Assembly (NCBI RefSeq): GCF_042477335.2
Contig: NC_091251.1
Coordinates: 91,589,501-91,653,500, forward strand
Direction of reading: 5' to 3'
From: Ovis canadensis
Lineage: Eukaryota > Chordata > Mammalia > Artiodactyla > Bovidae
Length of the DNA: 64,000 nt
Each line of letters begins with the position of its first letter. Within the stretch, counting starts at the first letter, position 1. Below are positions 1-12,000 of this stretch, one piece after another. Under the pieces are notes generated by a model, which saw only the letters and a list, made by a program, of their open reading frames with translations, was not told the DNA's origin and ran no database searches. Made by a program: the position numbers and the translations under genes.

Positions 1-590
1 TGTAGCTATAGTTCCCCCATTTTCAATAGAGACACAATAGATATGGGTCCTTTCTTTCTTCCCAAACAAGGAGCAGGTAATATTTCTACTAGCTTTTCAG
101 CTAAGAACCTCCCTTAGAGGCAGTACTTGTGTGTGTATACTCCCACAGCTTCACAGTTGCAGCTTCAGTAGTATTTCAGAACTAATACAGCCATTGTTAT
201 TTTTGCTAATCTCATAAAAGAAACTAAAACAGAATAGGAAAGGCGAGTACGTGATATGCTGTTAAAATTATTAAAAGTTTTTCATAAGCAACATAAATGC
301 CCTCTTGTAGTTTTAAAGATTATTTTTCATCCTGCCGAGACTCTAAGAAGGGTACATTGCTGCTTCAGGAAATTTTGAAACATAATCCTTTATATCCTTT
401 ATGTCAAGATACAGTCTCCTAAGGAAATCTGAGTAAAAAGTAAAAACTGGTATTAGTGGATTAAAGCCATAGATCATTTATGGCATTGATTCTAATGATG
501 GTTTCATAGATGTGTACTTCCAAATACGTAAAGTGGTATACGTTAAATCTCTACAGCTCTAGTATGTCAATCTTAATCGAGCATTTTTTT
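1..590. other. SLC39A9 intron 1, unique A/T-rich DNA
   Basis: No gene, splice-bounded frame or recognisable young repeat is seen here. It appears to be ordinary intronic sequence. Confidence 0.5.
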
Positions 591-1460
591 TAAACTAGAG
601 GACATTTTATGCAAATCAAAACCACAATGAGGTACCACTTCACACCAGTCAGAATGGCTGCGATCCAAAAATCTGCAAGCAATAAATGCTGGAGAGGGTG
701 TGGAGAAAAGGGAACCCTCCTACACTGTTGGTGGAAATGCAAACTAGTACAGCCACTATGGAGAACGGTGTGGAGATTCCTTAAAAAATTGCAAATAGAA
801 CTACCTTATGACCCAGCAATCCCACTGCTGGGCATACACACCGAGGAAACCAGAATTGAAAGAGACACATGTACCCCAATGTTCATTGCAGCACTGTTTA
901 TAATAGCCAGGACATGGAAACAACCTAGATGTCCATCAGCAGATGAATGGATAAGAAAGCTGTGGTACATATACACAATGGAGTATTACTCAGCCGTTAA
1001 AAAGAATTCATTTGAATCAGTTCTGATGAGATGGATGAAACTGGAGCCGATTATACAGAGTGAAGTAAGCCAGAAAGAAAAACACCAATACAGTATACTA
1101 ACACATATATATGGAATTTAGGAAGATGGCAATGACGACCCTGTATGCAAGACAGGGAAAGAGACACAGATGTGTATAACGGACTTTTGGACTCAGAGGG
1201 AGAGGGAGAGGGTGGGATGATTTGGGAGAATGACATTCTAACATGTATACTATCATGTGAATTGAATCGCCAGTCTATGTCTGACGCAGGATGCAGCATG
1301 CTTGGGGCTGGTGCATGGGGATGACCCAGAAAGTTGTTATGGGGAGGGAGGTGGGAGGGGGGTTCATGTTTGGGAATGCATGTAAGAATTAAAGATTTTA
1401 AAATTTAAAAAATAAAAAACTAAAATAAATAAATAAATAAATAAACTAGAGGACATTTTA
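591..1460 (+). mobile_element. 5'-truncated L1 LINE with 19-bp TSD
   Basis: Positions 610-1121 encode the C-terminal end of L1 ORF2p ([37 protein letters not shown]). A 3' UTR and an AAATAAATAAAT tail ending at about 1441 follow. The insertion is bounded by an exact 19-bp duplication, TAAACTAGAGGACATTTTA, at 591-609 and 1442-1460. A T-run sits just upstream, as expected for L1 endonuclease cutting. The domain is intact for 170 codons, but the endonuclease and reverse transcriptase are absent, so the copy is dead. The perfect TSD suggests a fairly recent insertion. Confidence 0.93.
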
Positions 1461-1689
1461 GTATTAAACTAAATATGTTTTTTCATTGTATGAGTACTAC
1501 ATGTTCATTGCAGATAAATGAATGTTTTATAAATTATATATTACATATTATGTTTATAAACTATAAAGACAAAATTGTTAATGTTTTACACTTGTTCTGC
1601 TTATGTGTATGCTTTTTCAAAAGAACTATGAGATTATCGATACGTATTGTTTGCCAGCAGTTTTTTCCTCGTAGCAATATATCATGCCT

Positions 1690-2190
1690 TTTTAAAAAAT
1701 TAATTAACTTTATTTGTTTTGGGTTCTGCTGGATCTTCGTTGCTGCACGGGCTTTTTCTTGTAGTGAGTGGGGGCTGCTGTTTGTTGTGGTACACGGGCT
1801 TCTCATTGCGTTGGCCACTAAAGCGTCTGCTTCCAATGTGGGAGACCTGGGTTCGATCCCTGGGTCGGGAAGATCCCCTGGAGAAGGAAATGGCAACCCA
1901 CTCCAGTATTCTTGCCTCGAGAATCCCATGGACGGAGGAGCCTGGTGGGCTACAGTCCACAGGGTCGCAAAGAGTCGGACACGACTGAGTGACTTCACCT
2001 CACCGCACCTCAAGCATGCATGTTGCAATAGCTGCAGCTCGCAGGCTGTAGAGTGTGGGCTCTGTAGTTGTGCCACACGGGCTAAGTTGCCCCATGGCAT
2101 ATGGAATCTTACTGGATCAGTGATGAAACCCATGTCCTCTGCATTGGCAAGTGGATTCTTAGCCACTGGACCACCAAGGAAGTCATGTCA
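1690..2190 (-). mobile_element. CHR-type SINE (antisense), split by a Bov-tA
   Basis: Reading the - strand gives a cetartiodactyl tRNA-derived SINE. Its head, CTTCCTTGGTGGTCCAGTGG, is the complement of about 2163-2182. Its A-rich tail is the T-rich start near 1690. The middle is interrupted by a sense Bov-tA at about 1812-2008, so this copy predates that one. Confidence 0.75.
1812..2008 (+). mobile_element. Bov-tA SINE inserted in a CHR SINE
   Basis: Typical ruminant Bov-tA text is present: GGGTTCGATCCCTGGGTCGG (tRNA-like B box region), GGCAACCCACTCCAGTATTC and AGAGTCGGACACGACTGAGT near the 3' end. Both edges lie inside the antisense CHR SINE. The 5' end is diverged or truncated. Confidence 0.85.
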
Positions 2191-2612
2191 TTATCTTCTG
2201 TATCCATGAGTAGACCTCTGTCATAATTTTTAATTGCTGAGCTACTAACATTTTCACTTTTCACTTGGTGCTCTGGTGAAGTATTTAAGTTTATTAGCTA
2301 ATCTCCTTTCTTGGACATTTAGATTATTTTCAGGTTTGCATTCTTAATATGTACAGTGGCCATCTTTTCATAGTTTTTTCTTTCTTAGGAAAATTTCTAG
2401 ACATGAAATTGCTGGATCAGAGAATTCACATTTTTGAGGCTTTAAATCTAAATTACCAAATTGGGGTCCAGATAGGTTGCAGCAGCTCCCAGTTCCTCCA
2501 GTTTAAGATGAGTATGCTAACTTCTCCCTATTGTGGGTAGTAGACAAGTTTTCCCACATCACTGCCAATCTGGTAAGCTTAAAAATGATATTTCCTTATT
2601 ATTCATGAAGCT

Positions 2613-2830
2613 TGGGCTTCCCCGATGGCTCAGCAGATGAAGAATCCACCTGCAACCCAGGCGAAGCAGGAGACAAGAGTGTGATCCCTGGGTCAGAAGA
2701 CCCCCTGGAGGAGGGCATGGCAGCCCACTCCAGTATTCTTGCCTGGAGAATCCCGTGGACAGAGGCGTCTGGTGGGCCACAGTCCATGGGGGTGCAAAGA
2801 GCCAGACACGACTGAAGGGACCGAGCACAC
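2613..2830 (+). mobile_element. Bov-tA SINE
   Basis: It runs from the head CTTCCCCGATGGCTCAG to the 3' body CAGACACGACTGAAGGGAC. It lies in sense orientation about 150 bp upstream of SLC39A9 coding exon 2. Confidence 0.85.
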
Positions 2831-2980
2831 TTTGATGAAGCCGACCCTTTTTCATGTTCACTGGCCATGGTAGAGTTTGGCCTCCCAAATAAGCAGCTCA
2901 CCGTCTTCATTCCAGATACTACTGAAACTTTTCCCCTGTTTAGTCATCAATCTTTTCAACAGCTTATGTTTTCTTTCCAG

Positions 2981-3089
2981 GAGCGACTAAAGCTGGTGAC
3001 TGTTTTGGGTGCCGGCCTCCTCTGTGGAACTGCACTGGCGGTCATCGTGCCTGAAGGAGTGCACGCACTTTATGAAGATATTCTTGAGG
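2981..3089 (+). CDS. SLC39A9: SLC39A9 coding exon 2
   Basis: This 109-nt exon encodes residues 33-68 and the first base of a split glycine codon. It starts [10 protein letters not shown] and ends ALYEDILEG, covering the second transmembrane helix and the start of the loop after it. The acceptor is a pyrimidine-rich tract ending in CAG at 2978-2980; the donor is GTGAGA at 3090. It enters in phase 0 and leaves in phase 1, matching exon 3. Confidence 0.96.
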
Positions 3090-6000
3090 GTGAGAGAGAG
3101 ATGGGCCTTCTTTGAGCTATGTTATTGATGTGGAGGGCTGAAAAGAGAAGCTTGGTGATATTTTTTTCTGAAAACAGTTCACACGTTTGCCATAGAATAT
3201 ATGCCAAAGCATATCTTTTGATGTCTTTGACAATAAACACGTCAGTAGCAGTTTGTGAATTGAATGCCTCAGTCCACGGAGATTTATTTGCAATAACACA
3301 TGAATTGCGGGCTTTCTAAGAATGACAATCATTCTTGTTAATGCCTATGCAAAACTTCCAAGTTCCTACATGACAATGATTGTATTTTTAGTGTTCTTTA
3401 ATTTAAAAATATATATATAGATAGATAGATAAACACATTTGGATTCAAGGACTCCTTTAAAAAAGTTTTTTAACCATTTTGTTTTTAAATTTTGTGCGTT
3501 TATTTATGGCTGTGCTGGGTCTTCATTGCTGTATTGACTTTCTCTACTTGCTGTGCACAGGCTTCTTACTGCGGGGGCTTCTCATTGCAGAGCATGGAGT
3601 CTAAGGCATGCAGGCTTCGGTAGCTACAGCACATGGGCTCGGTAGCTGCAACTGCCAGGCTCTGGAGCACAGACTCAGTAGTTGTGATACACAGGCTTAG
3701 TTGCTCCAGGGCATGTGGGATCTTCCTAGACCAGGGAGGGAACCCATGTTTCCTGCATTGGTAGGCGGATTTGTTACCACTGAGCCACCAGGGAAGCGCC
3801 TCAAGGACTCTTTATAATGAACCTTGTAGGTAATGAGGACTTCTGTAGTGAAGGATAACTAAGAAACAGTGTCAGACTTTATTTTTTGGGGCTCCCAAAT
3901 CACTGCAGATGGTGACTGCAGCCATGAAATTAAAAGACGCTTACTCCTTGGAAGAAAAGTTATGACCAACCTAGATAGCATATTAAAAACCAGAGACATT
4001 ACTTTGCCGACTAAGGTCTGTCTAGTCAAGGCTATGGTTTTTCCTGTGGTCATGTATGGATGTGAGAGTTGGACTGTGAAGAAGGCTGAGTGCCAAAGAA
4101 TTGATGCTTTTGAACTGTGGTGTTGGAGAAGACTCTTGAGAGTCCCTTGGACTGCAAGGAGATCCAACCAGTCCATTCTGAAGGAGATCAACCCTGGGAT
4201 TTCTTTGGAAAGAGTGATGCTAAAGCTGAAACTTCAATACTTTGGCCACCTCATGAGAAGAGTTGACTCATTGGAAAAGACTTTGATGCTAGGAGAGATT
4301 GGGGGCAGGAGGAGAAGGGGACAACAGAGGATGAGATGGCTGGATGGCATCACTGACTCGATGGACATGAGTCTGAGTGAACTCCGGGAGTTGGTGATGG
4401 ATAGGGAAGCCTGGCGTGCTGCGATTCATGGGGTCGCAAAGAGTAGGACACAACTGAGAGACTGAACTGAACTGAACTGAAGAAATTAAAGAGACCTCTC
4501 CTGACCCTAATAACAAGCAGAGAACAGTACAGCTACAGAAGAGTAAATGCTGGGCGGTCAGCTTCGTTTATTCATCTGCTAAATGATTTGGTCCTTTATG
4601 TCAGCTGGGAGGCATACTTGATTCAGATTGGTGATTCAGCAAAATCAGATTCCCACCTGTCAGGAAATGTCCCACTTGACTGAAACCACAAATGTTATAT
4701 TGGTGAGCTGACTCTTCAGATGCCAAGAGTCTGCTAGACTTTAAGAATAGAATAAAGAAGTCAACGCCTTCCAAATTTCATACTGCTGCTGCTGCTGCTA
4801 AGTCACTTCAGTCGTGTCTGACCCTGTGCGACCCGATAGACAGCAGCCCACCAGGCTCCCCCGTCCCTGGGATTCTCCAGGCAAGAACACTGGAGTGGGT
4901 TGCCATTTTCTTCTCCAATGCATCAAAGTGAAAAATGAAAGTGAAAAGTGAAAGTGAAGTCGCTCAGTCGTGTCCGACTCTTCGCAACCCCATGGACTGC
5001 AGCCTACCAGGCTCCTCCATCCATGGGATTTTCCAAGCAAGAGTACTAGAGTGGGGTGCCATTGCCTTCTCCAAAATTTCTTACTAGTCACAACATAATA
5101 AATATTTTTTCAGATGTTAGTACAGGAAAAAAACTGTGTCCTATATTCAGAGGGATGATGCTCATATGCCTTGGGTATGAATATGGTCATAGTGGTAAAG
5201 TGGGGATCATGGGGGTTAGTGCAAAGTAGGACAGAGGCTGAGGATTGGTCAGCCTTAGGAGGAAAAAATAACAAATTAGGAGCCTTAGAGCAGTGGTTTC
5301 CACTCTTTTTTGATCATATATTCTATTGAGAAAAAAAGATAATACATGTGCTATTGCACTGATATACTCTACATTATAAAAAACACTCCTTAAATAGAAA
5401 ATTTTGGAAAATGAGATTTAAAGTAACAGTATATAGATCAGTATTTCCTTTCATGTTGTAGTGGATCATCTTGAATTTTCCTGGGTGTGCTCATTCCACT
5501 GTGGAAATTACTCTGCTGGTGTGCTAGAAAACATTCAGACTATGATTAAAAGACACTTAAAATTTGTTTTGCTTGGCTTTGTGCTAAGAATTATGGGTGG
5601 TAGTTGTTTGCTAAACTTGTCTGATAATAAAAGTTTCTTGAGGGAGGGGTGCATTTTAAAAGTACAGTTTTCTGATCCCCAACCTAGAATATTTAATCAA
5701 AATCTCCAGGGAAGATATTTGGGTATATCCAATTTTAACAAGTTGTCAAATGATTCGTATTAGACAAGTTTGGGAAACACTAGAGTAGGGGGAAAAAGTG
5801 CTTCAGCTTTAGGTTTTTTGTTTTTTTTTTTTTTTGCTGATAGTTTTATGGGATAATAATGTGTATACCATATTTCAGGTATAGTTTTAAAGTTAAATGT
5901 AGCTACTATGTGTTGGGTTGCTTTCCTTTATTTTCAGTTTTCCTTGTTTTGGCCCAAAATAACTTTGTGGATTCATTTGAAAATAGATACATGTGCTTTA

Positions 6001-9000
6001 AAAAAATAAATAAAGAAAGAAAAGAAAAGAAAATAGATACATGTGCTTTATAAACCTATTTTTTGAAAAATAAGCATTCTGATCTCTTTAACCTTTTCAT
6101 CACAGATTATTCTCCTGCCCCAAGCCAATCATTAAAAAATCTTTTAAGGGACTTCCCTAGTGGTCCAGTGGCTAAGATTCTGTTCTTTTACTGCAGAAGT
6201 TGTGGGTTTGATCCCTGGTCAGGGAACGAAGATCCCACATGCTGGTTGGCCTTCATAAAAAAAAAAGAAAAGAAATATTTTACAACTATTTTCACTTACA
6301 TATTTTATATTCAAAAGGCAAAAAGATATGACAGTGAAAGATGAAGCCCTCAGGTTAGTAGGTGCCCAATATGCTATAGGAGACGAGTGGAGAAATAGCT
6401 CCAGGAGGAATAAAGAGGCTGAGCCAAAGCAGAAACGATGCCCAGTTGTGGATGTGGCTGGTGGTGAAAGTCAAGTCCAATGCTGTAAAGAACAATACTG
6501 CATAAGAACCTGAAATATTAGGTCCATGAATCAAGGTAAATTGGAAGTGATTAAACAGAAGGTGGCAAGGGTGAACATCAACATTTAGTAATCAGTGAAC
6601 TAAAATGGACAAGAATGGGCAAATTTAATTCAGATGACCCTTATATCAACTACTGTAGGCAAGAAGCCCTTAGAAGAAATGGAATAGGCCTCATAGTCAA
6701 CAAAAAGAGTCCGAAATGCAGTTCAGTTCAGTTTAGTCGCTCAATCGTGTCCGACTCTTTGTGACCCCATGAACTGCAGCACGCCAGGCCTCCCTGTCCA
6801 CCACCAACTCCCGGAGTTCACCCAAACTCATGTCCATCGAGTCGATGATGCCATCCAGCCGTCTCATCCTCTGTTGTCCCCTTCTCCTCCTGCCCCAATC
6901 CCTCCCAGCATCAGGGTCTTTTCCAATGAGTTAACTCTTCACATGAGGTGGCCAAAGTATTGGAATTTCAGCCTCAGCATCAGTCCTTACAATGAACCTG
7001 CAGGACTGGTCTCCTTTAGGATGGACTGGTTGGATCTCCTTGCAGTCCAAGGGACTTGCAAGAATCTTCTCCAACACCACATTTCAAAAGCATCAATTCT
7101 TTGGCACTCAGCTTTCTTCACAGTCCAGCTCTCACATCCATACATGACCACTGGAAAAACCATAGCCTTGACTAGACAGATCTTTCTTGGCAAAGTAATG
7201 TCTCTGGTTTTTAATATGCTGTCTAGGTTGGTCATAACTTTCCTTCCAAGGAGTGCCATCTGCAGTGGTTTTGGAGCCCCAAAATGTAAAGTCTGTTTCC
7301 ACTGTTTCCCCATCTATTTGCCATGAAGTGATGGGACCAGATGCCATGATCTTTGTTTTCTGAATGTTGAGCTTTAGGCCAACTTTTTCACTCTCCCTTT
7401 CACTTTCATCAAGAGGCTCTTTAGTTCCTCTTCACTTTCTGCCATAAGGGTGGTGTCATCTGCATATCTGAGGTTATTGATGTTTCTCCCAGCAATCTTG
7501 ATTCCAGCTTGTGCTGCTTCCAGCCCAGAGTTTCTCATGATGTACTCTGCATATAAGTTAAATAAGCAGGGTAACAGTATACAGCCTTGACGGACTCCTT
7601 TTCCTATCTGGAACCAGTCTGTTCTATGTCCGGTTCTAACTGTTACCTCTTGATTTGCATACAGGTTTTTCTCAAGAGGCAAGTCAGGTGGTCTGGTATT
7701 CCCATCTCTTTGAGAATTTTCCACAGTTGATTGTGATCCACACAGTCAAAGGCTTTGGCATAGTCTGCTTTATGCAGAAATAGATGTTTTTCTGGAACTC
7801 TCTTGCTTTTTCGATGATCCAGTGGATGTTGGCAATTTGATGCAGTAATTGAGTGCAATCTCAAAAACGGTAGAATGATCTCAGTTCGTTTCCAAGGCAA
7901 ACCATTCAGTATCACAGTAATCCAAATCTATGTCCCAACCACTAATAATAAAGAAGCTGAAGCTGACCAGTTCTATGAAGACCTACAAAACTTTCTAGAA
8001 CTAACACTAAAAAGATGTCCTTTTCGTCATAGGGGACTGGAATACAAAAGTAGGAAGTCAAGAGATACCTGGAGTAATAGACAAGTTTGGCCTTGGAGTA
8101 CAAAATGAAGCGGGGCAAAGGTTAACAGAGTTTTGCCAAGAGAATGCACTGGTCGTAGCAAAACACCCTCTTCCAACAACACAGGAGACAACACTACACA
8201 TGGACATCACCAGATGGTCAAAATCGAAATCAGATTGATTATATTCTTTGCAGCCAAAGATGGAGAAGCTCTATATAGTCAGCAAAAACAAGGCCTGGAG
8301 CTGACTATGGCTCAGATTGTTAGCTTCTTACTGCAAAATTCAGACTTAAATTGAAGAATGTAGGGAAAACCACTAGGCCATTCAGGAATGACCTAAATCA
8401 AATCCCTTACAATTATACAATGGAAATGACAAATAGATTAAAGGGATTAGATCTGTTAGAGTGCCTGAAGAACTATGGACAGAGGTTCGTGACATTGTAC
8501 AGGAGGCAGTGATCAAAACCATCCTCAAGAAAAAGAAAGGCAAAATGGTTATCTGAGGAGGCCTTACAAATAGCTGAGAAAAGAAGAGAAGCAAAAGGCA
8601 AAGGAGAAAAGGAAAGATAAACCCACCTGAATGCAGAATTCCAAAGAACAGCATGGTAAGATAAGAAAGCCTTCATAAGTGAACAATGTAAAGACATAGA
8701 AGAAAACAACGTAATGGAAAAGACTAGACATCTATTCAAGAAAATTAGAGATACCAAGGAAACATGTCAGGCAAAGATGGGCACAATAAAGGACAGAAAC
8801 GGTATGGACCTAACAGAAGCAGAAGATATTAAGAAGAAGTGTCAAGAACACACAGAAGAACTTTACTAAAAAGGTCTTAATAATCTAGATAACCACAATG
8901 GTGTGATCACTCAACTAGAGCCAGACATCCTGGAGTGTGAAGTCAAGTGGGCCTCAGGAAGCATTACTACAAACAAAGCTAGTGGAGGTGATGGAATTCC

Positions 9001-12000
9001 AGCTGAGCTATTTCAAGTCTTAAAAGATGATGCCGTTAAAGTGCAGCACTCAGTACGCCGGCAAATTTGAAAAACTCAGCAGTTTCCAAATTGCTGGAGT
9101 GGATTGGAAAAGGTCAGTTTTTATCCCAGTCCCAAAGAAAGGCAATGCCAAAGAATGTTTAAACTACGTCAAAATTGTGTTCACTTTATGTGCTCGCAGG
9201 GTTATGCTCAAAATCCTTCAAGCTAGGCTTCAGAAGTACTTGAATTGAGAACTTCCAGATGTACAAGTTAGATTTATAAAAGGCAGAGGAACCAAAGATC
9301 AAATTGCCAGCATCTGTTGGACCATAGAAAAAGCAAGGGAGTTCCAGAAAAACATCTGCTTCATTGACTACACTAAAGCCTTTGACTGTGTGGATCATAA
9401 CAAACTGTGGAGAATTCTTCAAAGAGATGGGAATACCAGACCACCTTACCTGCCTCCTGAGAAATCTGTATGCAGGTCAAGAAGTAACAGTTAGAACCAG
9501 ACATGGAACAACAGACTGGTTCCAAATTGGGAAAGGAGTACGTCAAAACTGTCTATTGTCACCCTGCTTATTTAACTTTTATACAGAGTACATCATGAGA
9601 AACGCTGGGCTAGAAGAAGCACAAGCTGGAATCAAGATTCCCAGGGGAAATATCAATAACCTCAGATATGCAGATGACAGTACCCTAATGGTAGAAATCG
9701 AAGAGGAACAAAAGAGCTTCTTGATGCAGGTGAAAGAGGAGAGTGAAAAAACTGGCTTAAAACTCAACATTCAAAAGACAAAGATTATGGCATTTGATCC
9801 CATCACTTCGCGGCAAATAGATAGGGAAAAATTGGAAACAGTGACAGACTTTATCTTCTTGGGCTCCAAAATCACTGCGGATGGTGACTGCAGCCATGAA
9901 ATTAGAAGACGCTTCTTGGGAGGAAAGCTATGACCAACCTAGACAGCATATTAAAAAGGAGAGACATCACTTAACTGACAAAGGTCCACATAGTCAGAGC
10001 TATGGTTTTTCCAGTAGTCATCTATGGTTGTGAGAGTTGGACCATAAAGAAAGCTGAGAGCCAAAAAATTGATGCTTTCAAACTGTGGTGCTGGAGAAGA
10101 CTCTTGAGAGTCCCTTGGACAGCAAGGAGATCAAACAAGTCAATAAAGGAAATCAACCCTGAATATTCGTTGGAAGGACTGATGCTGAACCTAAAGCTCC
10201 AATATTTTGGCCACCTGATGTGGGGAACTGACCCACTGGAAAAGACCCCGATGCTGGGAAAGATTGAAGGCAGGAGGAGAAGGTGGCAACAGAGGATGCG
10301 ATAGTTGGATGGCATCACCGACTCAATGGACATGAGTTTGAGCAAACTCTGAGAGGCAGTAAAGGACAGGGAAGCCTGGTGTGCTGCAGTCTATGGGGTT
10401 GCAAACAGCTGGACACGACTGAGCAACTGAACAACAGCAGCATTCACTCTTTTTGGCATGAATGACTACGTTTTGTCAAATGCATTAAGTCAAAATACAG
10501 AACAGTTCCATCGCCCTCAGCTCCTTTTGTACTCAAACTTTTCCTCCGCTCCCAATCTTGAGCAATCTCTGATCTCCTCTGTGTCTATCGTTTTGTCTTT
10601 TCTCAATGTCATATATATGCAGCCTTGTAGTCTTTGGATCTGGCTTCTTTTAGTTGGCTTAATGCAGTTGAGAAGTCATCCTGTTGTTTGGTGTATCAGT
10701 GGTTTATACCTGCTCCAATATTCTTGCCTGGAGAAGTCCCTGGACAAAGGAGCCTGGTGGGCTACAGTCCATGGGGTCACAGAGTCGGACACGACTGAGT
10801 GACTAATACCCACACCCCGTAATGTGTGAGAGTTCCAGTTGACTCCCTTCCAAACATTTTTGTTGTCTCTTTTGTTTTAGTTTTTTATTTTAATCACCCA
10901 AATAGATGGGTAGTGGTGTCTCTATGTGTATGTCTGTGTGTTTTGATTGATTTGACTATGTTGAGTCTTAGGTGTAGCATGAGGGATTTCCCATCTTTGT
11001 TGCAGCGTGTGGGATCTTGTTCCATCAAACCTTGGCCGCCTGCATTGGGAGTGTAGAGTCTCAGCCATTGGACCACCAGGGAAGTCCTTTCTGCTCTTCA
11101 GTTATTGTAGTTCAAACCAACTTTTCTGCAAACTTTGAGAAAGGAATTTGTGTACATGTAACTACAGCCTATGGTTTAGTTCTTCTGTGGACCTTATAAT
11201 TATGATAATTACTAGCAGGTATTTTTTCAGAGCTCAGTATACCATGTTAACTAAGTACTCTGACACTTTAATAAGCAGTATTAAGTACAAATTAATGTGA
11301 AAAGGAACTTCTCACATACTCTTCTACAATTATAGCTCTAAAATCACTGGACTTAGATGATTATCTGTGTTCATGTGAGGAAACAGTCTTTCTGTAGAAA
11401 CAGAAGTTTTGGGAACATAGTTTATTGAGTACTGCAGTACTTGTTTACTATGGAGCTAATGTTTGAAACCACCAGAATTCTTTTAAAGTAGAGGGTTAAA
11501 TCTGCTATTATATTAACATTTATCCTATCATCCATTAATAAAAATGGAGCTCTTTAAGGCTCTTATATATTATATATTAATTATATAATATAATTATATA
11601 ATATATTTATATATAATATATAATATACTATGATTGTATAATATATTACTTTTATATATATTATTTACTTTCAGGACTCTGAAATTGTTTTATTGTTCAG
11701 TACTGTATCTGACCAGATATTCACTCCAGATGTATCACATGTTCATGTACATCTCCTGAATTAATTCCATTTAATGTACAACTATGTTCCTGAACATTTC
11801 AGTCAGTTTCAGTTCAGTCGCTCAGTCGTCCCCTTCTCCTCCTGCCCCCAATCCCTCCTGAACATTTAGTGAGCACTTAACCACAATACCAGGTATTGTG
11901 TGAATATATCGCCTAATCATTCACAACAACCCTCTAAGGTGGATATTGCTTTATGGATGAGACTTTTGAGCCCCTGAGAGGTTAAATAATTTGCCCAGGC

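Noticed and set aside
609..1121. 170-codon open frame as a gene
   Set aside because: It is the L1 ORF2p C-terminus in a 5'-truncated copy bounded by a TSD.
1840..1870. tRNA-like B-box sequences in many Bov-tA and CHR SINEs as tRNA genes
   Set aside because: They lack a full cloverleaf and anticodon arm and are parts of SINE heads.
3869..4465. 198-codon open frame with a reverse-transcriptase-like C-terminus as a host gene
   Set aside because: It is the well-kept 3' end of a BovB LINE, complete with its terminal GAACTGAAC repeats; several near-copies occur in the window.
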